Assembly: GCA_035772405.1 (NCBI GenBank)
Contig: JAYKKM010000337.1
Coordinates: forward strand, 928,501-992,500
DNA: 64,000 bases
Direction: 5' to 3'
DNA from: Chrysogorgia sp. JL179-B06
Taxonomy: Eukaryota; Cnidaria; Anthozoa; Scleralcyonacea; Chrysogorgiidae
Of this stretch, positions 56,201 to 64,000 are shown piece by piece (within the stretch, counting starts at the first letter, position 1; each line of letters begins with the position of its first letter). The position numbers and the translations under genes are program-made. Below the pieces are notes generated by a model. It was not told the DNA's origin. It was given only the letters and a program-made list of their open reading frames with translations, and searched no databases.

Positions 56201-59200
56201 CCGTTTTGGATTTTGGCTCAAGTAGCAGATTACGGTCTGATGATCTCAAAGCACGAGTAGGTTTATATTTATTGAGCAAATCAGTAATATAAACAGGCGC
56301 CTGGCCATGCAAAGCCTTGAAAGTAATTATTAGTATCTTAAATACAATCCTTGATCTCACCGGCAACCAGTGAAGATTACGAAGCACAGGGGAGATATGC
56401 TCCGATTTTTTAACCCCTGTTACAAGTCTGTATAACCCACATGATTCTGTTATTCCTTAACATACCTAGCATGATAGTTTCCAGTTCCGCTGACGAAGAG
56501 AGGTTGCCCAAATTATTCTCGACAACACATTGATAAAGACCAGCATCACTTTTTGAAATCGATTTGAAAGTGATCATCCCACCATCAATATCGTAAGAAT
56601 CGCTAAGAAAAAGAGAATTTAATATTGGGACAATTTTCAAATATCACTCGTAGTGTAAATCCTTAATTGCACTCGCTATCATATGATTAACTATACTTAA
56701 TATGCTATCGAGAAAATGTCAAACTTTAGCGTTGTTCTTGCCTGCTTGTTAGTTTCTCTCCGTTGAAGAGCCAGGTGTAGGAAGGCAATGGATAACCAAA
56801 AGCTTTGCAAACCCACTTAAATTCCTTTCCCTCTGTTAGTGAAGCATCCAAGATTTTACCATCTGTTGCCCATTCAGGTTTTCCTTTTGATTAAAGAATA
56901 CAACAGCAAATTTTAAGTTTCGTTATTGAGGTAGACTTCCATCCGTCTTTCCGTCCATCATTCCTTCTGTCTGTCTGTTGGTCCGTCTCCTTCCTTCCTC
57001 CTTCCTTCCATCCATCCTCCCTCCCTTCCTGTCCTTGCTTGCTTCCTTCCTTCCTTCGTTCCTTCCTCCCTTCCTTACCTCCCTCCCTTCCTTCCTAATC
57101 CCTTCCTCCTCCCTCTCCTCCCTTCCACCCTCTCCTTCCTTCGTTCCTTCCTTCCATCGTTCCTCCCTCCCTTCCTTACCTCCACCCTCTCCTTCCCTCA
57201 TTCCTCCTCCCTCCCTTCCTCCTCCCTCTCCTTCCTCCCTTCCCTCATTCCTCCTCCCTTCCGTGCTCCCTCCCTCTCCTTCCCTCCTTCCTTCCTCCCT
57301 CTCCCTCCCTCTCCTTCCTCCCTTCCTCCCTCCCTTCCTCCTCCCTCTCCTTCCTCCCTTCCCTCATTCCTCCGTCCTTCCGTGCTCCCTCCCTCTCTTT
57401 CCCTCCTTCCTTCCTCCCTCTCCTTCCTCCCTCCCTCTCCTTCCCTCCTTCCTCCCTTCCTTCCTCCCTCCCTTCCTCCTCCCTTCCTCCTCCCTCTCCT
57501 TCCTCCCTTCCTTCCTCTCTCCTTCCTTCCTCCTCCCTCTCCTTCTCTCCTTCCTTCCTTCCCTCATTCCTCCCTTCCCTCATTCCTCCTCCCTTCCTTC
57601 CTCCCTCTCCTTCCCTCCTCCCTCCCTTCCTTCCTTTCTAATCCCTCCCTTTCTAATCCCTCCCTTCCTTACCTCCTCCCTTCCTTCATAATCCCTTCCT
57701 CCTCCCTCTCCTTGCTTCCTTCCCTCATTCTCCTTCCGTCCTCCTCCCTCTCCTTCCTCCTACCTCTCCTTCCTCCTCCCTCTCCTTCCCTCCCTTCCTC
57801 CCTCTCCTTCCTTTCTTTCCTTCCTCCTCTCCGTTCTTCCATCCATCCTTTACTCCTTGCCTCTTCCCTTTTCTTGCCTTCCCTCCCTCTTACCTTTCAC
57901 TGAAATCCTGCCTTTTATTTCATCTATATGATCCCTTCCTTCATAAGTGCTTGAGACTCGACACTTGTACCAACCATCGTGTTTACTCTGCAGTGAATGG
58001 ATCAATAAAATATGATTAAAGTCTTGCTGTTGATAACCATCTTGCCCGTTAACAATCTCTCTTTCCACACCGTCCAAACCAATCACGGTCCAAGAATAAT
58101 CAGGTGTTGGACTGAAACATGAAATGAAAAAGATAAGATTGGACAAACCGAAGTATTTTTATCATTTATAGACCCGGAGCGAGGGGAATTCGACGAAATA
58201 TTACCCCGAAGGATGATATATCATCCCGAGGGGTAATATTTCGACGAATTCCCCGAGCGGAGGGTCTATAAATTATATATTATACCGAAACAATCTTGAA
58301 TGCTGTCTTGAAACGTCTTGTTGTTCCTGCATTGTTTACAGGCTCGTCTTGGTTTACGCGCGTGTTTATTAAATCTTTCCTGCTTTGTTGTGTTTTACTT
58401 CATTCCCATGTGGGACGAGCCACGTGGTTTGATAGATGTGATGAATTGTTGAGGGACATGGTTGGTTGTTCAGGGATATGGTGGGTTTTGAGGGACATAG
58501 TAGGTTACTGAGGGACATAGTAGGTTACTGAGGGACATAGTAGGTTACTGAGGGACATATTAGGTTACGGAGGGACACAGTAGGTTACTGAGGGACATAT
58601 TAGGTTACTGAGGGATATAGTATGTTACTGAGTGACAGTTTAGCGCTATGAAAATGCCTGTAACATATTTTAAAAGTTCAGAAATAAACCATCTCAAAAC
58701 AGGCTCTAATTAGGCCGTCATCTTGAATATGACCGCGCCTTACTGTTGCGATACCTATGATGGAGCCATGTGTTGCCCAGTTTTTTATTGCAACCCGGCT
58801 ATTTAAGACTTTAAGTCCCGTACTTTGGTTTAAAAGATACTTATTTTTTGTAGCAAACCACTTACAGTCCAACAGCACCGCAGCGTAAGATCACAAACTC
58901 TGTTCCTCTCGCTACTTCTCTGTCTTTCAGCACAGTTTTGATGGTTGGACCAAAATGAACCGTGTTTTCTTCTAGAACAACATGGAAACGAGTTTACGGA
59001 AAGGGAAGCGTTAAGGACATTGGCAACAAAAATTAAGTTTGTCTAATGTGAAAGAATTCGTAAAATGATAGAGCAACACCTTTTACAACTTTTCCGTATT
59101 TTACTTCGTTTTTGAAATATTTCAGTTTGTTTGATATGTAAATGTGATGGTCTCTGACGTCAGGTGCAGGGTAGAGAATATTCACTCATTAAAATATTAG

Positions 59201-61032
59201 TTCCATCTTCAAGTTTGTTCCACAAATTTACTTGAAAATGTGCGTAAAATAACTCCCCATGATAATGAACGTTGTAAACTTAGCAATCACTGAGATATAA
59301 TACATTTTTTTAATTCTCTACCCCACACCTGACGTCAGAGACCATCTCATTTACATATCAAACAGAGATATTTCAAAAACGAAGTAAAATACGGAAAAGT
59401 TGTAAAAGGTGTTACTCTATCATTTTACGAGTTCTTTCATATTAGACAAACTTAATTTTTGTTGCCAATGACTTAATTTAAAGAACTCCAAAATAATGTG
59501 CAAACCTTGGTTTATACCTTGTTTTACCACACAAATCTCACCTCAAAACCATACCCAACTCTTACCTCCTGTTTCTCGTAGCAAAAACTTTTGCGAAAAC
59601 GAAAACCGCTTGATATCTCCCTTGGACTCCATACTACAGCTTACTCCATTTTTTTGCACGTTGAAGTACTCAATGTCTTCGTCTTTGATGTTGGCAAACA
59701 ACAACGAGCCATTCTTCATGATCACATAGTGTTGCCTAGATGGCATGAACCACGCGCCTGTTGTCCCCTGTCGACCACCCCAATGGTAGTAGATGTTTTG
59801 GGATAATGTACGTGGTGGACACGCCAACATTAGTTCCATACCCACGACGGCGTCCACCGCCTCTATCGTATCGTGGGACTTTATGAACATGCCAACAACT
59901 GCAATTTTAACAAAATGAAATTTAAATTTAAAATGAAAGTTTTTAGAAACTTCGGTGAAAAAATTTAAGTACATGGTTACTCGGGAGCATGATGGGTTGA
60001 TAATGAGTAATGGTAATCCATCAGGATTGTTGAGGGAAATAGTGGGTTGTTAAGGGATATGTTGGGTTGTTTAGGGACATAGGCGATTACTAAGGGATGC
60101 GATGGGTTGTTGTGGGACACGGGTTACTGGGGACATGATGAGTTGATAATAGATATTGTTGATGGATATGATGGATTGTTGAGACTTGAGGGACATGGTA
60201 GGTTGTTAAGGGATATGGTGGGTTGTTGAGTACATAGTAGGTTACTGAGGGACGTTGTCGAGGGAAAACTAGGAGAGAGGTAAAGGAAGAAGCAGGTGAA
60301 TCATATGGGACATGAAAAGGAATGCAGAGGACAGATTTCGGATTGGACTAAGGACCTATCGTGTATCAGGCAGACCACTAAAGAACAACTGCTTTACTCG
60401 TACATACTTGTGAAATAGACTTTGATCTTTGGTCCTAGCAACGTGCCATCTTTGTTAGATGCCTTACACTGATAGGTTCCTTGGTGAAACTGTGTCACGG
60501 GGCTTTTGGTAGCGAGAATCTTTCCAATTACGAAAAACTTCGACGATGTCGACTCGACTTTCACGTCGTTGTGAAACCATTCGTAGGTGATGCCTTCGCC
60601 CGCGATGTTGCACTTCACCACGCGAAAGAGGTCGGCTAAACCAGCATAGTCTTCCACTTCACCAGAAAGTTTTGGTGGCTCAGCTGTGAACAAACAACAT
60701 TACTAAATTACTGGAAATTACTTGCGCCTAGCTGCGATACTGCACACCTCGTAAGTGCACACATTTCGTAAGTGTACACCTTTTGTAAGTACACACCTCT
60801 CGCAAGTGCAAACCTCTCTCAAGTGCACACGTCTCAAGTGCACACCTCTCAAGTGCACACCTCTTGTAAGTGCACACCTCTCATAAGAACACACATCTCT
60901 CAAGTGCACACCTCTCGTACAACGGCACCCTTATTCTAAATGCACACCTCTCTTAAGCGCACACCCAAATGTCTCACCTGCTATCGGTGACGTGCTCATT
61001 GTTAGGAATGCGAAGATCACAAGTGTTCTCAT
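53223..61032 (-). CDS. Secreted protein: four L1/contactin-type Ig domains plus vWA domain
   Basis: A 610-aa protein from nine exons, listed in transcript order: 61032-60978, 60683-60408, 59898-59566, 58971-58866, 58111-57894, 56883-56742, 56602-56466, 54830-54511, 53468-53223. Residues 1-18 are a signal peptide (MRTLVIFAFLTMSTSPIA). Ig1 covers about 19-110 (GTYQCKASN). Ig2, about 111-221, has YYHWGG and NGSLLFANI, the Ig2 signature of the L1/contactin family. Ig3 is 222-329 and Ig4 330-422 (GLYQCVVENN). The vWA domain is 423-610: the MIDAS metal site is seen as DGSGS at 444-448, Thr 518 and Asp 548. No transmembrane or GPI tail follows, so secretion is inferred. The exon 6 donor is GC (AG|GCAAGA), the only in-phase option. 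The Ig3 intron matches that of the contactin-like gene. Function is unknown; adhesion ligand or matrix binding through MIDAS is plausible. Confidence 0.87.
53585..54440. repeat. GGTTGGTT/GGTGTTGGTT minisatellite
   Basis: Units GGTTGGTT, GGTGTTGGTT and GCTGTAGGTTGGTTG fill the intron that splits the vWA coding sequence. A block of about 110 bp near 53890-53990 recurs near 54010-54120. Confidence 0.92.
54945..55755 (-). mobile_element. LINE fragment: RT C-terminal region and 3' UTR
   Basis: The minus-strand frame 55358-55753 contains LTWSKHTFDRCATAANKMLG, then YLAVVRSVLVYATQVWS and RTDRIQRRASTFILKL, the post-RT region of a Jockey/CR1-like LINE. The 3' part down to about 54945 is untranslated. 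Located in the intron before the vWA exons. Confidence 0.75.
55910..56400 (-). mobile_element. LINE fragment with (AAT)n tail
   Basis: The minus-strand frame 56076-56387 reads LHWLPVRSRIVFKI, HGQAPVYITDLL and FSVSAPKLWNSLPQEI, the conserved 3' coding block of CR1/L2-like LINEs. Its 3' UTR ends in an (ATT)n tail at 55912-55932. Same family as 41415-41613. Confidence 0.8.
56940..57895. repeat. CCTTCCTCC pyrimidine-rich minisatellite
   Basis: Nearly 1 kb of CCTTCC, CTCCCT and TCCTTC units on the plus strand (purine on the transcribed sense strand), running up to the donor end of the Ig3 exon. A CTCATTCCTCC-type block recurs at about 57197, 57244 and 57363. Confidence 0.92.
58165..58272. mobile_element. 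108-bp near-perfect palindrome
   Basis: Starts TTTATAGACCCGG and ends CGGAGGGTCTATAAA. The arms pair over about 50 bp around a GATGATATATCATC centre, with only a few mismatches. Probably a small foldback transposon. Located in the intron dividing Ig3. Confidence 0.7.
58480..58635. repeat. 20-bp minisatellite GAGGGACATAGTAGGTTACT
   Basis: About seven units. The same motif recurs in diverged form at 59990-60260 in a different intron of the same gene. Confidence 0.85.
59011..59476. mobile_element. Foldback MITE, family A (complete copy)
   Basis: TTAA at 59011-59014 and 59473-59476; left end GGACATTGGCAACAAAAATT, right end GTTGCCAATGAC. The two arms are long diverged inverted repeats. Located in intron 3 of the Ig-vWA gene. 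Confidence 0.75.
59990..60260. repeat. Diverged GAGGGACATGGTGGGTTGTT repeats
   Basis: Irregular units of 17-22 bp related to those at 58480-58635. Confidence 0.75.
60730..60965. repeat. Minisatellite AAGTGCACACCTCTC
   Basis: About 13 units of 13-17 bp in intron 1 of the Ig-vWA gene. Confidence 0.88.
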
Positions 61033-61690
61033 GTTTTTTCTCTGAAAAATAAACTTCAGATATTTCATCATTCACAGAAACGAGAATGTGGTATTGTAGG
61101 TTTAACTCGGTGAAACTTAATTTAGCCGAACTTTGGCAGACGAAATTAATTTGTGTCTCTCTTATGAGACGTCATTTGTCAGTTGTCATGTACTAACGAG
61201 GCTTAGATCCTCGCTAGGGTTGCGTGTTGCGTGTGGGAGCCTTACACCTATCTCGCAGAGACTTCGTCCAAAGCGCCTCCAGTTTACCGGACCTCCTCTG
61301 GAGACCAAGTGGAACCCAACGAAACTGACCTACCCCGACATCATCGCCCGTGATTCAGGACTTGAACTGAGTGATCTGTAAACAGCAATGAAGGATCGTA
61401 CAGTGTGGAAATCTATTGTACAACACATGGTATTTGTTAGTCTCTTCGGAAGCGCGCTAAATTTACGATTTCTGGGCAACAACTTCAGAGGTAGCTCGGG
61501 AAAGGTCGTTGGTACCAATCTCGTGTACCCCGATCTTCGGTTTGAAACGTTCGACTATATATAATCCTAAAACATACACTAAATCATCATCTAATGTAAC
61601 ATAAAATAAATCGTATGAATTTGCAGTAATCCACAATATCTCGATAAAAAATAATACAATAGTACAATTGAGTATTTAATATGTTGTAAC
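61033..61690. other. Probable upstream region of the Ig-vWA gene
   Basis: On the minus strand TTTATTTTTCAG precedes the start codon by 11 bp, suggesting a 5' UTR intron. An ORF at 61133-61381 (+) ends DIIARDSGLELSDL but has no recognised domain. Confidence 0.35.
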
Positions 61691-61920
61691 ATTCTAACCT
61701 AGAATTTCTTAAATAAATAGGTCTTTTATTTACCTTTCAAGGCATCCAAATCGTTTATAGCTCTAATAGATGAAGGAAGTGTGTTCCACAGTACTGTTGG
61801 GACAGAGCACATGAATGCCCGATTCCCTAGCGTTTTACTTTATCTTTACAGTAGGATAATGATTGCATGATGCTCAATAGAAGCGGGCCATTGTTGAATT
61901 TTGAATTTGAATTTTGAATT
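61690..61920 (-). mobile_element. LINE 3' fragment
   Basis: The minus strand reads NRAFMCSVPTVLWNTLPSSI, the WNxLP block of a LINE. Tandem GAATTTTGAATTT-like units border it at about 61894-61925. Confidence 0.6.
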
Positions 61921-61924
61921 TTGA

Positions 61925-62280
61925 ATCAATATCCAAGAAATCAATAATATGCTTTCTTATAAAGATGTGTCTTAATGTTCTTCTTAAATAGTTCAGTTGC
62001 AGGACTATCCTTTATATAAAAAGGTAAAGAGTTCCATAGATTTGGTGCACATACAGAAAAGGCTCTATAGCCATATGATTTAAGATTATATTTTGGCACT
62101 TCTAACATTAGTTTCGATGCCGATCTCAAGTTACGTTTTGCAACATAAGGTTCTAATAAATCGCACAAATACTGAGGAGCAGTGGCATTCATTAGCTTAT
62201 AAGTAAATAGCAACACCTTAAATTCTATACGCTGCTCTATAGGCAACCAATGTAATTCCATAAGAAGTGGAGTAACATGG
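61925..62280 (-). mobile_element. LINE C-terminal fragment
   Basis: The minus-strand frame 61941-62261 starts ELHWLPIEQRIEFKVLLFTY and continues through FSVCAPNLWNSLPFYIKD, the same conserved block as at 56076-56387 but from a different family. Confidence 0.8.
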
Positions 62281-62339
62281 TCTGACTTGCGCGACAGTAG
62301 TTAGATACCGCACTTAAGGTGTTACTATAGATTAACTTC

Positions 62340-62800
62340 AAAGCAGTCCATACAATCCTTGTAGAAATTCAGGAAATATCTGAGCAAACAGAACTATGAG
62401 AAGCTAATACACGCATTTATAACCTCTAGCCTTGACAATTGCAATAGCATCCTTTATGGCTTACCAGAAGCTGAATTGAGCAAGTTACAGCGAATCAAAA
62501 TACAGCTCACGCCAGACTTGTTACGAGCTAGTATAATCACATTTCCCTTGTGCTTAGTATAATCTTCACTGGTTTCCAGTAAGATCAAGATTATTTTCAA
62601 GATACTGTTGTTTAATTTAAAAGCTTTACATGGCCAGGCACCTATTTCTATCCGTGATTTACTAATGAAACCCTACTTGTACTTTAAGATAATCTAACTG
62701 AAATCTGCTATTTGTGCCAAAAACCCGGTTGCCTCTGGAATTCATTACCAGATCAAAACTCTGGAATTCATTACCAGATCAAACAAGAAGAACTGAGTGT
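62340..62800 (+). mobile_element. Decayed LINE fragment
   Basis: Broken plus-strand frames read HAFITSSLDNCNSILYGLPE, then FKILLFNLKALHGQAPISI, followed by a partly duplicated ATTCATTACCAGATCAAA-type stretch at about 62740-62785. Frameshifts and stops show it is dead. Confidence 0.7.
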
Positions 62801-63314
62801 TTAAATAGTTTTAATCATAAGTTGCTATGGCCTATGGGGCTGGTGGCGCTTTAACCCGAGAAGAAAGCACAGTATAGTACGAAATGAACTCTTTCAGTTC
62901 ATGAACTCTTTCAGTTCGCATCTCACCTGGATTTTCCTGTATTTAACAAAACGTTGTGTCTACACTATCACAACAAAAAACAGATGTCTTACCAAAGATA
63001 TGTCTTTCTTCTCTTTGATGAAGATGAAACTCGAGTCGTTTGCAACGCCGAATACTTCTAGCTAAAGATGAAACTTGAGTCTACTGGCTATGAATAAACC
63101 CAAATGGCGAGTATAAAATGTCAATAGTCCTCTCCCACCGTGGCAGGGCGCCTGTCCTGTGGTTGGCTAGCCTTGTTTTCTCTCACATTTAACTTTTCGA
63201 CACCAACCAAGAGCGAACATGTACGCTTCCCATGACGGTGTGTTGAATTGGGAAACCAAAACATGTCCAACAATTAGGTTGTGATTTGACAAAATACAAG
63301 AAATATATTGACGA

Positions 63315-63385
63315 TACATGGACGATCGTCAAGCTCGTATCCTCAGAAAAATGATTCTGAGTCCCAGACTGGAATCGAACCTGTA
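63315..63385 (-). repeat. tRNA-derived SINE, family A (3' part)
   Basis: Contains GACGATCGTCAAGCTCGTAT and GACTGGAATCGAACCTGTAA, matching the family A tail and B-box complement. Confidence 0.6.
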
Positions 63386-63645
63386 ACCTTGGAGTCAAAA
63401 GTGGACTCAGAATTCGGCTCAAAATTCGACTCAAACATAAAAATGATGTTGAATATCATAACACTGATAGTGTTTTGCGGGAGTGTACCACGTTAAAATG
63501 GTAAAACCAGGGGTTTACCCAGTGTTTTATGCACAATATATTACATTAAACACATCAATTCCGCATTGCGCTGTATATCGTCTGTCACCGATGCTTAATA
63601 ATAGACCTCTTTCACAATGGCACCCAAATTAAATATTCTTTTATC

Positions 63646-64000
63646 AACTGTTATAATGTCAACTTTTTGTGCGTTCATATTGAACTGCATTTTTATGCAA
63701 GCCTTGTACAGAGAACTATGTTATACAACTATTTTATCTTTATGTTCAACTACATTTTTATGCAACTGTTCAACTTACATCTGTTTAATATTACACATGT
63801 TCATGAACTACTATATTGTGAATAGCTGTTGAGAACGGTTACAACACAAGGGGGTCAACAAGGTTGGGGCCAACGTGAGACATCTGCAAATGTGCCAGGG
63901 GAAGATGAAGCATGTGCAGGGGCCCCTGGCTTTGCATAATGAATGTAGTACCTATGATCCAGCAAGCTCATTGTGAGCTCCATATATATGTAGAACTCAC
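63646..64000. other. Gene-free stretch at the window end
   Basis: Preceded by a MITE family E end at 63603-63645. No gene was recognised; ORF 63617-63832 begins inside the MITE and looks like chance. Confidence 0.3.

Noticed and set aside
56978..57903. Ser/Pro/Leu-rich plus-strand ORF of 237 codons
   Set aside because: Pyrimidine-rich simple repeat in an intron of the minus-strand gene.

Overview
The window is animal genomic DNA: intron-rich genes with GT-AG splice sites, filamin, contactin-like and SHQ1 genes, and a heavy load of short interspersed repeats, foldback transposons and microsatellites. The non-LTR and Penelope fragments and the many tRNA-derived repeats would fit a cnidarian or another early-branching invertebrate, but the sequence alone does not let me name the organism.

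Layout. 386-2124 (+) is the last coding exon of a filamin gene whose 5' part lies outside the window. 2125-22844 is a gene-poor stretch of about 21 kb with terminal-inverted-repeat elements (TTAA-, TA-, TAA- and probable 9-bp-duplication types), tRNA-derived repeats, and endonuclease-bearing LINE fragments sitting in (AAT)n tracts. 22845-42292 (+) is a 17-coding-exon gene for a contactin/L1-type adhesion protein: signal peptide, six Ig, five fibronectin III domains and a GPI-like tail. 44061-52289 (+) is a 13-exon SHQ1 gene (H/ACA snoRNP assembly factor) with a long acidic tail. 53223-61032 (-) is a 9-exon gene, convergent with SHQ1, for a secreted protein with four L1/contactin-type Ig domains followed by a von Willebrand A domain. 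61033-64000 holds LINE debris and repeats.

Exon models were built by hand. Every junction was checked for splice dinucleotides and phase, and all four models keep one open frame to the stop (contactin-like 1133 aa, SHQ1 714 aa, Ig-vWA 610 aa; filamin partial).

Most notable: (i) the Ig4-vWA protein and its contactin-like neighbour, which share an intron at the same place in Ig3 with a 106-nt exon before it, and so look like relatives of which one became a secreted MIDAS-bearing protein; (ii) two Penelope-like fragments ending in hammerhead-ribozyme-like motifs with conserved helix II; (iii) tRNA-like sequences arranged as a tandem array, as large inverted pairs and inside terminal inverted repeats; (iv) introns of the adhesion genes crowded with minisatellites, including a 3-kb array of 24-bp units with higher-order structure.
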